Source of the DNA: an uncultured Armatimonadota bacterium
GTDB lineage: Bacteria; Armatimonadota; Fimbriimonadia; Fimbriimonadales; Fimbriimonadaceae
Direction: 5' to 3'
Length of the DNA stretch: 64,000 nucleotides
NCBI GenBank assembly: GCA_903927025.1
Contig: CAIYLG010000061.1
Span: 1 to 64,000 of the forward strand
Below the pieces are notes generated by a model. That model was not told the DNA's origin. It worked only from the letters and a program-made list of their open reading frames with translations, and made no database searches. Of this stretch, positions 51,705-61,198 are shown piece by piece (the first letter of the stretch is position 1; each line of letters opens with the position of its first letter). Both the position numbers and the translations under genes were made by a program.

Positions 51705-54023
51705 ATGCGAATGGGCAGAGTGGCTCTGGTGGGAGCGGCGGGTGTTCCTTGGGTGCTTTTGCTGGCAAATCCTGCCACCCAAAGTGCTCACAAAAAGGTG
51801 GATTACTCTCAGGATGTGGCGCCGATCTTTCGCGCCCACTGCGTCCAGTGTCACGGCGCTGACAGTCAAATGGGCAAGCTTCGCCTGGATACCGTTGCCG
51901 GATTCAAGCGCGGAGGGTCAACGGGGGTCCTTGTCGAACCCGGGAAGGCCGCCAAGAGCTACCTCATGGAGCGAATCCTGGGACAAGGCGGTCCTCGCAT
52001 GCCCATGGGATTCGCACCACTGACAACCGAAGAGACGGCCACGATTCGCCAATGGATCAACGAGGGCGCAAGCCTCGCTGGAGCAAGCAACACCCGTCAC
52101 TGGGCCTACATCAAGCCAGAACGCCCCGAAGCACCCAAAGTTAAGAATAAGACTTGGGTTCGAAATCCAATTGACGGCTTTGTTTTGGCCAAGCTGGAGT
52201 CACTCGGACTCAAGCCATCGCCCGCCGCTCCGAAAGCGACTCTTTTACGGCGGGTGTATCTCGACCTCACGGGTCTGCCGCCCAGTGTCGATGAGACCAA
52301 TCGCTTCTTGGCAGATACTCGCCCTGATGCTTATGAGAGTGTTGTTGACAGCCTTCTCGCATCCCCCGCTTACGGAGAGCGCATGGCGACTCCTTGGCTG
52401 GACATGGCCCGTTACGCGGACTCGATGGGCTATGAAAAGGACCTAAACCGGACGATGTGGCCCTATAGAGATTGGGTGATCAATGCCTTCAATAGGGATA
52501 TGCCGTTCGATGAGTTCACCATCGAGCAAATCGCAGGGGACCTGCTTCCAAACCCAACCAAGGACCAGCGCGTCGCCACCGGATTCCACCGGAATACGAT
52601 GACCAACACCGAGGGCGGCGTGGACCAGGGAGAGCAGCGATGGCTGACTCTGGTGGACCGCGTTGGCACCACTGGAAGCGTGTGGCTGGGAACGACCCTC
52701 GCCTGCGCCCAGTGCCATAACCACAAGTACGACCCAATTTCCCAGGAAGACTTCTATCGCTTCCTAGCGTTCTACGATCCATCCAACGAACCCACCTTGG
52801 ACCTTAGCGACCCCAAGCTGAAGACGCTGAGCGGGGAGTTGAGCGAACTGGAGAAGTCCCTGCCGAAGCTGTCGGGAGACGCCGAGGCGCTGAAGGCCGC
52901 GAATGGTGCCGCCCAATCGCTAAGAAACCAGATCAACGAAATGTCCAGCGTGAGCACGCTGGTGATGGAAGAGAAGAAGGACCAGTACCCACCCAAGACG
53001 CCCATGCGAATTCGAGGCGCCTATCTGGCACCGGGTGCCTTGGTTCAGGCCGACGTACCGAAAGTGCTCCCCAGGATGAGCAAGGATCTTCCAGACAATC
53101 GGCTCGGCCTTGCCAAATGGCTGGTCAGTCGGGAGAACCCGCTGACGGCAAGAGTACGAATCAATCAGATTTGGGAGCAGGTCTTTGGGATTGGTCTCGT
53201 CAAGACGGTCGAGGATCTTGGCACCCAGGGTGAAAAGCCACTTCAGAAAGATCTGCTGGACTGGCTGGCCTGCGAGTTTATGGCAAAGGGTTGGAGTATG
53301 AAGGCGATGATGAAGCTCATCGTGACCTCCAACACTTACCGCCAATCTTCGGCGGAGAGCGCGGTGATGAAAGAGCGCGACCCCGAGAACAGGCTTCTGG
53401 CCCGGGGCCCCCGCTTCCGAATGCCGGCCGAGATGATTCGCGACTGTGCTCTCAAGGCGTCCGGTCTCTTGAGCGAAAAGCTAGGTGGACCCAGTGTTTA
53501 CCCAGATCAGCCAGACGGGATTTGGAACACTCCTTACAACGATCAGTCATGGCAATCCAGCAAAGGTGAAGACCGATACCGACGAGGTTTGTACACCTTT
53601 TGGAAGAGAACTTCACCTTATCCTTCGTTCCTGTCCTTTGACGCAACGAGTCACGAGTCATGCACCGTGCGTCGCATTCGCACCAATACTCCCCTCCAGG
53701 CACTGACCCTTCTTAACGATCCGGTCTATCTGATGTCGGCAAAGGCGCTCGCGAAGAAGATGATCTCTGCAGACAAACTAACCACTGGGGACAAGATTCA
53801 ACTCGGTTTCGAGTCCGTCGTTGCGCGACGACCCTCTCCCCGGGAACTCGCTCGTCTTTCACAGCTCCTACAGCAAGAACAGGCTCACTTCTCCCAGAAC
53901 CCGGAGGATGCGGCAAAGCTCATGGGCACTGCCAAGCCAGCACCCTCCACCCAAACCGAGGCCGCCTATACGTTGGTGGCTCAAGTCATTTTCAACCTCG
54001 ACGAGGCGATTACCAAGGAATAG
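51705..54023 (+). CDS. Planctomycete-type cytochrome c with DUF1549 and DUF1553 domains
   Basis: About 772 residues. After an N-terminal hydrophobic anchor ([20 protein letters not shown]) comes a cytochrome-like domain with heme motif HCVQCHG (CxxCH) and a probable Met ligand in GGPRMPMG, then the DUF1549 block ([19 protein letters not shown]) and the DUF1553 block ([23 protein letters not shown]). This PSCyt1-PSCyt2-PSD1 layout is best known from Planctomycetota and related phyla, where it accompanies DUF1501 genes in polysaccharide degradation. A long helical insert separates the two DUFs. ATG 51705 is chosen; an upstream start at 51636 adds residues with no family match. Confidence 0.9.
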   Translation: MRMGRVALVGAAGVPWVLLLANPATQSAHKKVDYSQDVAPIFRAHCVQCHGADSQMGKLRLDTVAGFKRGGSTGVLVEPGKAAKSYLMERILGQGGPRMPMGFAPLTTEETATIRQWINEGASLAGASNTRHWAYIKPERPEAPKVKNKTWVRNPIDGFVLAKLESLGLKPSPAAPKATLLRRVYLDLTGLPPSVDETNRFLADTRPDAYESVVDSLLASPAYGERMATPWLDMARYADSMGYEKDLNRTMWPYRDWVINAFNRDMPFDEFTIEQIAGDLLPNPTKDQRVATGFHRNTMTNTEGGVDQGEQRWLTLVDRVGTTGSVWLGTTLACAQCHNHKYDPISQEDFYRFLAFYDPSNEPTLDLSDPKLKTLSGELSELEKSLPKLSGDAEALKAANGAAQSLRNQINEMSSVSTLVMEEKKDQYPPKTPMRIRGAYLAPGALVQADVPKVLPRMSKDLPDNRLGLAKWLVSRENPLTARVRINQIWEQVFGIGLVKTVEDLGTQGEKPLQKDLLDWLACEFMAKGWSMKAMMKLIVTSNTYRQSSAESAVMKERDPENRLLARGPRFRMPAEMIRDCALKASGLLSEKLGGPSVYPDQPDGIWNTPYNDQSWQSSKGEDRYRRGLYTFWKRTSPYPSFLSFDATSHESCTVRRIRTNTPLQALTLLNDPVYLMSAKALAKKMISADKLTTGDKIQLGFESVVARRPSPRELARLSQLLQQEQAHFSQNPEDAAKLMGTAKPAPSTQTEAAYTLVAQVIFNLDEAITKE

Positions 54024-54025
54024 CC

Positions 54026-55498
54026 ATGCACGACAACGACTCAATTAAGCAAGTGCTCCTGCGCGATTTGACGCGTAGGAAGCTTTTGAAGAATGCTGGA
54101 TACGGCATCGGATCCTTGGCGCTGGGAGCGATGCTCAGCGAATCTGGGCTAGGCGCGTTTCAGGGTCAGAAAACCCACCGAACGGACCCGTTCGCACCGA
54201 AGATCCCCCACTTTGCGCCCAAAGCAAAGCGCGTGATCTATCTGTTCATGGCAGGTGCGCCTTCCCAGATCGATTTGTTCGACCGAAAGCCCCTGTTGCA
54301 GAAGCACAATGGAGAGCCGATTCCCGCTGAATTCACCAAGGGCGAGCGTTTTGCCTTCATCAAGGGCACCCCTCGGCTTCTGGGCTCACCTCACGAATTC
54401 ACCAAGTCCGGCAAGTGCGGGCACGAGATCTCCAACATTCTCCCCGGACTTCAGAGTATTGCAGACGAGGTGGCGATCATTCGGTCCATGCATACGGACC
54501 AGTTCAATCACGCCCCCGCTCAATTGTTCATGAACACCGGCAGTCAGTTGCCAGGACGCCCGGCGATGGGGTCATGGTTGACCTATGGCCTCGGGAGCGA
54601 GTGCGAGGATCTTCCTGGCTTCGTCGTGCTCATCTCTGGGCAGAACAATCCAGACGGAGGCAAATCCTGCTGGAGTAGCGGCTTCTTGCCATCGACCTAT
54701 CAGGGAGTTGAGTTCCGATCGAAGGGGGACCCTGTTCTGTATGTCTCCGACCCTAAGGGAATCCGCCCGGCAACCCGCCGAGAAGAGCTGGACGCACTCA
54801 ACGACCTGAACAAGATGCGCGAGAACGAGGTCGGTGACCCAGAGATCGAGACCCGGATTGCCGCCTATGAGATGGCGTACAAGATGCAGACGAGCGTGCC
54901 AGACCTGATGGATATCTCGAAGGAGCCGAAAGAGGTTCACGAGATGTATGGCACTCAGCCTGGGCAGTCCTCTTTCGCCAATAACTGCCTTCTTGCCCGG
55001 CGGCTTGTGGAGCGAGGAGTCCGGTTCGTTCAGCTTTACCACCGCGGCTGGGACCACCATGGCGAGGCCGAATTTGACGACCTGACTCATGGTTTGCCCA
55101 AACTCTGCCGAGAGACAGACAAAGCCGCCACTGCCCTCATTACCGACCTTAAGCGGCGCGGACTCTTGGACGAAACCCTGGTCGTGTGGACCGGCGAATT
55201 TGGCCGAACCCCCATGAACGAGGCACGCGACGGTTCCAAGTTCCTCGGTCGAGACCACCATCCCCACGCCTACTCCCTTTGGATGGCAGGCGGCGGAATC
55301 AAGCCAGGGCTAGCCTACGGAACCACTGACGAACTGGGCTACAACGTCGCCACCGACGGCGTCCACGTCCATGACCTCAACGCGTCGATACTCCACCTGA
55401 TGGGGATGGATCACACGAGACTTACGTATAAGTTTCAGGGAAGAAACTTCCGCTTAACGGATGTACATGGGGAAGTAGTCCATAAGTTGTTCGCGTAA
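54026..55498 (+). CDS. DUF1501 sulfatase-like protein with Tat signal
   Basis: 490 residues, 2 bases after the cytochrome-DUF1549 gene. The N-terminus [20 protein letters not shown] is a twin-arginine signal. The DUF1501 core follows, with [23 protein letters not shown] and [11 protein letters not shown], the alkaline-phosphatase/sulfatase-like metal-site pattern of the family. It nearly always pairs with a DUF1553 partner, as here, so both probably form one export-linked system of unknown biochemical role. Inverted repeat C follows the stop. Confidence 0.92.
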   Translation: MHDNDSIKQVLLRDLTRRKLLKNAGYGIGSLALGAMLSESGLGAFQGQKTHRTDPFAPKIPHFAPKAKRVIYLFMAGAPSQIDLFDRKPLLQKHNGEPIPAEFTKGERFAFIKGTPRLLGSPHEFTKSGKCGHEISNILPGLQSIADEVAIIRSMHTDQFNHAPAQLFMNTGSQLPGRPAMGSWLTYGLGSECEDLPGFVVLISGQNNPDGGKSCWSSGFLPSTYQGVEFRSKGDPVLYVSDPKGIRPATRREELDALNDLNKMRENEVGDPEIETRIAAYEMAYKMQTSVPDLMDISKEPKEVHEMYGTQPGQSSFANNCLLARRLVERGVRFVQLYHRGWDHHGEAEFDDLTHGLPKLCRETDKAATALITDLKRRGLLDETLVVWTGEFGRTPMNEARDGSKFLGRDHHPHAYSLWMAGGGIKPGLAYGTTDELGYNVATDGVHVHDLNASILHLMGMDHTRLTYKFQGRNFRLTDVHGEVVHKLFA

Positions 55499-55530
55499 GG
55501 TTGGTCGCTCCGAACCTTCCATTATCTCGT

Positions 55531-55687
55531 TTGCAACTCTGGCATGGTCGCTCGGCGCTGGCCGTTCTTCTTCCAGCGCCTTCGATCAACGCTCGCGCCC
55601 CGCTGCGCGGATCAGCTTGTCCCGACTTCAGTCGGGAGACGCTTCCAGAAGAACGGACAGCGCCGAGCGAACGTGCGAAGTTGTAGT
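55531..55687. repeat. Long inverted repeat C between convergent genes
   Basis: Outer arms (55531-55573 and 55649-55687) pair with a few mismatches; the best core is TCGCTCGGCGCTG with CAGCGCCGAGCGA and CCGTTCTTC with GAAGAACGG. The loop holds a further perfect hairpin CCCGAC/GTCGGG (55621-55636). It lies between the DUF1501 stop and the opposing folC stop. Confidence 0.85.
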
Positions 55688-55780
55688 CAGGAAGAAACGA
55701 CGAATCAAGCGATGAAAGTTAGAGGTGGCAGAGTCGAAAGCGAGAAAGCTTTAGATTCAAGCGACTGTTGGAAGCATTGA

Positions 55781-57058
55781 CTAACCACCTATTCCCCTAA
55801 TCACCTCTCCCACCATATAAAACGACCCTGTCACCAGCACGATATCGTCTGGCTGAGACTCGGCGACCGCGGCATCCACGCCGTCCATCACTGATTCATG
55901 ACCTGTAACAGTAGAGAAGGTCTTTTGAAGATGCTCCACCATGTCCGGCACCGGTGTGGAGCGGTGGAAGGAGATGGGAACCACATGAACCGTTGAAACC
56001 TGATCTTTGAGCTGCACAAAGAACTGTTCGGGCTCATGACCCTGGAGCATGTTGGTCACCAAGATACAGCGTTTAGCACCGTACTCTGCCTCCAGCGCCT
56101 GACGCAGCACGGCAAGTGCGTCGGGGTTATGGGCGCCGTCCAACAGGATCGTTCGCCCTCGATATTGGATTCTTTGGAACCGACCAGGGATCGTGGCCGC
56201 CGCTGCACCCGTTTGGATGCTCTCCTCATCTTTGAGTGCTCCGGCCGCGTCCAGTGCGGCAACCGCGAGGGTGAGGTTGTGCTCTTGAATTTGCCCAACC
56301 AGGGAGGGGAATAGGCCGCTGTGGGTTCCGTTCGGTGTGGTAACCGCGTGTTGATCCTTGTCCCACAGCACCTCATGTCCCCATCTCCAAATTGGAGCGG
56401 TGTTCGCTTGGGCAACTTCGGTCACCACTTCAAGCGCGTCGGGAGGTAAGTCTCCCACGATCACCGGGACCCCAGGCTTGATCACTCCAGCCTTCTCAAA
56501 TGCGATTTTGGCTCTCGTGTCGCCCAGGATATGCATGTGATCTAAGCCGATGCTGACGATGATGCTGGCACAGGGCGTCACCACTGACGTGGCATCTAGG
56601 CGTCCGCCGAGACCTACTTCCAGCGCGACCCACTCCGCATGCCTTTGCTTCCAATATTGAAAGCCGATGGCGGTCTTAAATTCAAACTCGGTGATGCCGC
56701 CAAACTCAGAATCGGTGAGTGAATCGGCAACTGGAATCAGCGCCTCCGTGAGGTCTGCCAGTTCCTGTTTGCCAATCAGTTCGCGCCCAAACTGAACGCG
56801 CTCGCGGGGATCCACCACGAAAGGGCTAAAGAAAGAACCGGTTCGGTAACCAGACTCCACCAGGATGCTTTGCAGAAACGCGGTGGTTGAACCTTTGCCA
56901 TTGGTTCCCGCAACGTGGATGAATTGAGGGCCCGAAGGGTTGCCAATGCTCTGATCGAGTCCAGCGCGGTGGACAAACTCCTGCATACGGTCAAGTCCGA
57001 GTCTCCAGCCGCGCGGTTCAAGGGCGGCAATATAGGCAAGCGCCTGTTCGTAGGTCAT
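55781..57058 (-). CDS. folC: Dihydrofolate synthase / folylpolyglutamate synthase
   Basis: Mur-ligase-type enzyme of 425 residues that adds glutamate to dihydropteroate and folates. P-loop GTNGKGSTTAFLQSIL, FFSPFVVDPRERVQF, the carbamylated-Lys/metal region VALEVGLGGRLDATSVV and the C-terminal LLDGAHNPDALAVL are all present. Single gene, convergent with the DUF1501 gene, divergent from the DUF3365 pair. Confidence 0.95.
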   Translation of the reverse strand: MTYEQALAYIAALEPRGWRLGLDRMQEFVHRAGLDQSIGNPSGPQFIHVAGTNGKGSTTAFLQSILVESGYRTGSFFSPFVVDPRERVQFGRELIGKQELADLTEALIPVADSLTDSEFGGITEFEFKTAIGFQYWKQRHAEWVALEVGLGGRLDATSVVTPCASIIVSIGLDHMHILGDTRAKIAFEKAGVIKPGVPVIVGDLPPDALEVVTEVAQANTAPIWRWGHEVLWDKDQHAVTTPNGTHSGLFPSLVGQIQEHNLTLAVAALDAAGALKDEESIQTGAAAATIPGRFQRIQYRGRTILLDGAHNPDALAVLRQALEAEYGAKRCILVTNMLQGHEPEQFFVQLKDQVSTVHVVPISFHRSTPVPDMVEHLQKTFSTVTGHESVMDGVDAAVAESQPDDIVLVTGSFYMVGEVIRGIGG

Positions 57059-57167
57059 TGGAGAATCGATGCTCGCTTAAGTGCAGGAACTGTGAAGCGA
57101 TCCTCATGAATTTTACCAGCGAGCAATTGGACGTAGCCGCCACGAAGGCGATACGTCTAAAGGGATC

Positions 57168-57854
57168 ATGGCTCTTCAAACACGCTCCGTACTTGCGATC
57201 ACCAGCTGGGTAGTCCTGGCCGCGGCCTTGGGGTTTCAGGGTGTGCAGGCGCAACAGTCGGGCGGATCGCGGCTGAGAGGAAAGCAACAGGCTCCGCAGC
57301 CGCTGCCAAGCGTCCAAGACCGGATTGATCGGCTTCAAACCGGTATTCAAAATGCCGTGGACGATCTCACGATGACGAATCTGAGAGAGATGAATGGGAC
57401 CGATTCAAACGGGAAGCCAATCAAGATCAAGGTAAAAGCAACGTTTGGGCTGAGCCGGACGCCGACGATTCTGCTTCAGCACAACGGTGTCCTTCGCGAC
57501 TCCAGGGTGCCAGCGTTCAACATGCAGGTTGAGTTCTACGCCGTAAGCTGCAGCGGAAAGCCTCTCAATGAGAAGCTCATGTCGCTTCACCCCGATTTTG
57601 GAGGATACGCAAGATTGTCCAAGCCTGAGGCTCAACAGGAGGTCGTTTCCTTTGCGACCAAGGCTGTAAAACCGCTGAGGTCAGATCAGGTTTACCGTGG
57701 TCTTGTGGATGGGTGCGAAGCGCAGGCGAAAGCGCTGAAGCTTTCTAAGCCGGAGTGTCTGTCCTGCCATCCGGGGATGCGGGTTGGCGACCCCGCCGCG
57801 ATCCTTGTTTACTTGGTGCGCCCGGTGAAAAGCGGCAAAGTGTCGATCCACTGA
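57168..57854 (+). CDS. DUF3365 heme-binding protein, copy 1
   Basis: 228 residues with a signal peptide (SWVVLAAALGFQGVQA). The DUF3365/Tll0287-like fold ends with a CxxCH heme site in LSKPECLSCHPGM, preceded by the YRGLVDG segment. Such proteins are single-heme sensors or electron carriers in the periplasm. A Pro/Gln/Arg linker (residues about 30-45) is absent from the second copy. It shares DDLTMTNLREM and ALKLSKPECLSCHPGM with its neighbour, so the two arose by tandem duplication. Confidence 0.85.
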   Translation: MALQTRSVLAITSWVVLAAALGFQGVQAQQSGGSRLRGKQQAPQPLPSVQDRIDRLQTGIQNAVDDLTMTNLREMNGTDSNGKPIKIKVKATFGLSRTPTILLQHNGVLRDSRVPAFNMQVEFYAVSCSGKPLNEKLMSLHPDFGGYARLSKPEAQQEVVSFATKAVKPLRSDQVYRGLVDGCEAQAKALKLSKPECLSCHPGMRVGDPAAILVYLVRPVKSGKVSIH

Positions 57855-57887
57855 ACTGGCTTCTAAACCATCAGGAATTGAAAAGTC

Positions 57888-58526
57888 ATGATGCAACTTA
57901 CATCTCGAACCCTCCTGGCGGGAGGAGGGTGGCTCGCCTTTGGAGGCGAGCTGGGCTATCAGGGCCTCCAACTGAAGCGCTTCCCGGAGAACCTCAGCCC
58001 GGAGGCGCAGTTTTCGGAGTTGCACAGAGCGCTTCAAAGTGCCATGGACGACCTCACGATGACCAACCTGAGGGAAATGACGACGGTGGATCCAAATGGC
58101 AAGAAGCAGACCATCAAAGTGAGTCCCACCTTCGGAATCAGTCGCTCGGTCCCAATCGCAATGCGCCACAACGGTGTGATTCGTGACTCAGGAGAGGTGT
58201 TTGTCCAGAATGTGCCCGAGTTTTACGGTCTGAGTTCCAAGGGAGAGCCGCTTGACGGCAAGAACTTGACCCTTCATTCGGACCTCGGCTTTCATGCTCG
58301 AGGCGCCAAGCCTGAATTCAAAGAAGCTGTCTTGAACTTCGCCAAGAAGGCGATTCGTCCCCTGAAGTCGAAGGAGGTCTATCGGGGCCTCATCAGCGGC
58401 TACACAGCCCAAGCTCGTGCGATCAAGCTATCAAAGCCCGAGTGCCTTTCCTGCCATCCCGGGATGAAAAAAGGTGACAATGCAGCCATCATCGTCTATC
58501 TGAATCGAACACCCGGTAAGAGTTAA
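57888..58526 (+). CDS. DUF3365 heme-binding protein, copy 2
   Basis: 212 residues, 33 bases after copy 1 and on the same strand. The C-terminal block AIKLSKPECLSCHPGMKKG repeats the heme site and its flanks. Its N-terminus (SRTLLAGGGWLAFGGELGYQG) is a weak signal peptide with little hydrophobic core, so export is less certain than for copy 1. Directly upstream of tRNA-Pro. Confidence 0.82.
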   Translation: MMQLTSRTLLAGGGWLAFGGELGYQGLQLKRFPENLSPEAQFSELHRALQSAMDDLTMTNLREMTTVDPNGKKQTIKVSPTFGISRSVPIAMRHNGVIRDSGEVFVQNVPEFYGLSSKGEPLDGKNLTLHSDLGFHARGAKPEFKEAVLNFAKKAIRPLKSKEVYRGLISGYTAQARAIKLSKPECLSCHPGMKKGDNAAIIVYLNRTPGKS

Positions 58527-58571
58527 TAAACGCGCAGGAGGTTTGGTGAGGTATCTTATTGTTCTTCAAGT

Positions 58572-58647
58572 CGGGGCGTGGCGCAGTTGGTAGCGCGCGT
58601 GCTTTGGGAGCATGAGGTCGCACGTTCGAATCGTGTCGCCCCGACCA
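58572..58647 (+). tRNA. tRNA-Pro (anticodon TGG)
   Basis: A complete cloverleaf: acceptor CGGGGCG/CGCCCCG, D-arm with AGTTGGTAG, anticodon stem CGTGC/GCATG around loop TTTGGGA (anticodon TGG), T-arm with GTTCGAATC, discriminator A and encoded CCA at 58645-58647. Confidence 0.97.
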
Positions 58648-59025
58648 TCTCCAACAGCCGGATGCAAACATCCACCATGAAGAGGTAACTGCATCACAAA
58701 TTTCTCCGGCAGATGCCTGCAATCGTAGGGCTGGCTTTTGCCTCATGCCATCCAGTTTGAGATTCGAGCGACCCGGTAAGCCCTCCATTTGCTTTCAAGC
58801 AACAAGATTTTTGGATCGGTCCCCTCGCCTGCCTGCGGCGGGAGAGGGAAGAGTGAGGGTGGTTCAGGAGATCGCGCCCCTGGCCCTTTGTTTGCATGGA
58901 AACCTGCAGTATTTGAACCTGGACTGCCCTGCCTCACACTTCCGGACACAACCGGTCTGCAACCGACCTTCCCTTTGACCGTCACCTGCGTAAAACACCT
59001 GTCATCCGGGTTACTCTAAAACCCT
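58648..59025. other. Intergenic stretch with a GC-rich dispersed-repeat-like segment
   Basis: No gene is supported on either strand. The part at about 58815-58866 (CCCCTCGCCTGCCTGCGGCG, then GGGAGAGGG and GAGGGTGG) resembles in composition the arms of inverted repeat A and forms an imperfect hairpin. The 3' end carries TACTCT at 59012-59017, eight bases before the next ATG. Confidence 0.4.
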
Positions 59026-59364
59026 ATGAAGAAGGTTTTGGCATGCGTCGCCCTCCTGGCTTGCTCCAACATGTTCATGAACGCCGCGTGGTATGGGCAT
59101 TTGAAGTTCAAGCACTCAGCACTATGGCTGGTGATCCTCAGCAGTTGGGGAATTGCCTTCTTTGAGTACTGCCTTCAAGTACCTGCCAATCGAATCGGTA
59201 GCGATACGCTTTCGGTCACTCAACTCAAAGTGATCCAAGAGGTGCTTTCGCTGAGCACCTTCGCTCTCTTCTCGTTTGCTGTCTTTAGAGAGAAGCCGAC
59301 CATCAATCAGGGAATCGCCTTCGTGCTGATCATCGCCGCGGCTTATTTTGCGGTGAAAAAGTAG
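59026..59364 (+). CDS. DUF486 small multidrug-transporter-like membrane protein
   Basis: 112 residues with four hydrophobic helices, matching the DUF486 family (fold of the drug/metabolite transporter group). MFMNAAWYGHLKF, SWGIAFFEYCLQVPANRIG and TQLKVIQEV are the conserved segments. No Shine-Dalgarno site; TACTCT ends eight bases before the ATG, so a leaderless mRNA is likely. Transported substrate unknown. Confidence 0.88.
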   Translation: MKKVLACVALLACSNMFMNAAWYGHLKFKHSALWLVILSSWGIAFFEYCLQVPANRIGSDTLSVTQLKVIQEVLSLSTFALFSFAVFREKPTINQGIAFVLIIAAAYFAVKK

Positions 59365-59373
59365 GTTGAACGA

Positions 59374-59574
59374 TCACTTTTTAAACGCCAGCAAAACGAC
59401 GACCAGGGCAAAGCAGATAATTCCGGCGACGATGGCAATTTGACTCATTTGCTGTTTGCGTTTGATGCGTCGTGACATCTGCCTTGCAATTCGACCTCGC
59501 TCCGGCGGCGTGCAGACTGGACATCGGCGACGCCCTTCCGGGAGCTCTTGATTGCAAAAGGGGCAGACTGGCAC
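59374..59574 (-). CDS. Zinc-ribbon membrane protein
   Basis: 66 residues: a zinc ribbon (VCPFCNQELP and RRCPVC, two CxxC pairs), a basic segment (RIARQMSRRIKRKQQ) and a single C-terminal transmembrane helix (IAIVAGIICFALVVVLLAF). It starts at GTG, five bases after a TATAAT box. Convergent with DUF486, with only nine bases between the stops. Confidence 0.75.
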   Translation of the reverse strand: MPVCPFCNQELPEGRRRCPVCTPPERGRIARQMSRRIKRKQQMSQIAIVAGIICFALVVVLLAFKK

Positions 59575-59579
59575 ACGAC

Positions 59580-59609
59580 ATTATAAGTAGTCCGTGGTCC
59601 AAATTCCAA
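59580..59609 (-). promoter_or_regulatory. Promoter of the zinc-ribbon gene
   Basis: On the minus strand TTGGAA (59604-59609), an 18-base spacer and TATAAT (59580-59585) are followed five bases later by the GTG start, so the transcript is probably leaderless. Confidence 0.6.
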
Positions 59610-59761
59610 GTCGGTACGAATTCTTATTTGAAGTTATTTAGATGATTCTTAACGGACAGCAACGATACGAGGTAACCGAATGTACTCCGATTGGTCGGAA
59701 TCTGCATGAACTACCAGGGATATTGCTGTGTTCGGTATTAACGCCTTACCTGCAAACTCTG

Positions 59762-61195
59762 TCAAGCCGCGGAAGCGACAACTTGAACTGCCAGTGCCAA
59801 AGCTTTTTCGCGCACTCTAACGACCTCTCCAATGATGATTGCCGCAGGTGGGACGCACTCTGTGGCAAGGCTGACAATGTCCTCCAGTGTGCCGGTTACG
59901 ACAGTTTGGTTTGGCAGAGTGCCATTCGAAACAATGGCAACTGGTGTCGACGGATCACGACCGTACTCCAGGAGTCGCTCTACGATCAGGGGAAGACGTT
60001 CGACCCCCATTAGAAAGACTGCAGTTGGAATCGCCGCTGCCGCCGCCCACGGAATGCCGTCTCCAGCCTTGTCGTCGGCTTCTTGACCCGCGAATACGGC
60101 GAATGCCGTCGAGATTCCTCGGTGAGTCACCGGAATGAAGGCTGCCTCCGCCGCCGCCACCGCTGAGCTGATCCCCGGAACAACCTCAAAGGCGATACCT
60201 GCCTGAGCGAGGGCAAGAATCTCTTCGCCACCCCGACCAAAAACGAATGGATCTCCACCCTTGAGGCGGACGACCACCTTTCCGCGCTGTGCGTGAGCGA
60301 TCAACTGATCGTGGATCGACTGTTGCCGCCCACGTCCAGGAGTTCCGCGATCCTTGCCTGCGTAGATGCACTCGGCACCGGGTGGTGCATAGCCCAGCAG
60401 AATGGGATTCACCAATCGATCGTAAAGCACCACGTCGGCACGGCGAAGGATCTCCGCGGCGCGGACGGTAATCAGGCCCGGGTCGCCCGGCCCAGCTCCG
60501 ACGATATAAACCTTCTGGGGATCCACGGATTGCGGTTCGGCTGCGATCACGGCCGCACGTCGCAGCATTGATCGAAATTCCGCGTCGGCAGCCTCTTCTC
60601 CTTGCGAAGCTAGGACATGGGGAACCTTGGAGTCAATAACCTGCTCCCAAAATCGCTGACGAATCTTGTAGGAGGGAAGCGTTGCCTTAACTTCAGGTCG
60701 ACGATCTCCCAAGAATTCGGCCAATGCTCCGACGTTCTCCGTGAGGATCTCGCTGACGATACGATTTCTCACTCGCTGGGCAAGTGCCGGAGAGCACCCG
60801 GCACTGGAAATAGCCACCTGCATGGGTCCGCTCTTGGCGATGGCCGCCATGATGAAGTTGCAGTTGACTGGATCATCCACTGAGTTGGTCAGCTTCTGAG
60901 CGGCATTGCCGAGCTTGTACACCCAGGCATTGACCTCGGGGTTGTTCGTTGCCGCAATCACCATGAATGCGCCGTCAATGTCCCTTGGCTCGAAGGCACG
61001 CGGGATCCAGGTAATCGTTCCCTCTGAAACCCAGGCTTGCACCTCGGGCGAGATCTCTGGCGACACTACGGTGATGCGCGCGCCGGTTGGAATAAGAGAA
61101 TTCAGTTTTTCGATCGCAACGAATCCGCCGCCAACAAGGGTGATGGCGCGCCCCGTTAGGTGCAGATAGACCGGATGGTAGTGGGTATACGGCAA
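59762..61195 (-). CDS. cysG: Siroheme synthase
   Basis: Trifunctional enzyme of 477 residues making siroheme for the sulfite reductase. The N-terminal precorrin-2 dehydrogenase/ferrochelatase part has the NAD site VGGGFVAIEKLNSL and the dimerisation region to about residue 215; the C-terminal uroporphyrinogen-III methyltransferase part shows VGAGPGDPGLITVRA, GKDRGTPGRGRQQ and LKGGDPFVFGRGGEE. Lies 3 bases after the sulfite reductase gene, so the cofactor enzyme is made with its client. Confidence 0.95.
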   Translation of the reverse strand: MPYTHYHPVYLHLTGRAITLVGGGFVAIEKLNSLIPTGARITVVSPEISPEVQAWVSEGTITWIPRAFEPRDIDGAFMVIAATNNPEVNAWVYKLGNAAQKLTNSVDDPVNCNFIMAAIAKSGPMQVAISSAGCSPALAQRVRNRIVSEILTENVGALAEFLGDRRPEVKATLPSYKIRQRFWEQVIDSKVPHVLASQGEEAADAEFRSMLRRAAVIAAEPQSVDPQKVYIVGAGPGDPGLITVRAAEILRRADVVLYDRLVNPILLGYAPPGAECIYAGKDRGTPGRGRQQSIHDQLIAHAQRGKVVVRLKGGDPFVFGRGGEEILALAQAGIAFEVVPGISSAVAAAEAAFIPVTHRGISTAFAVFAGQEADDKAGDGIPWAAAAAIPTAVFLMGVERLPLIVERLLEYGRDPSTPVAIVSNGTLPNQTVVTGTLEDIVSLATECVPPAAIIIGEVVRVREKALALAVQVVASAA

Positions 61196-61198
61196 CGG

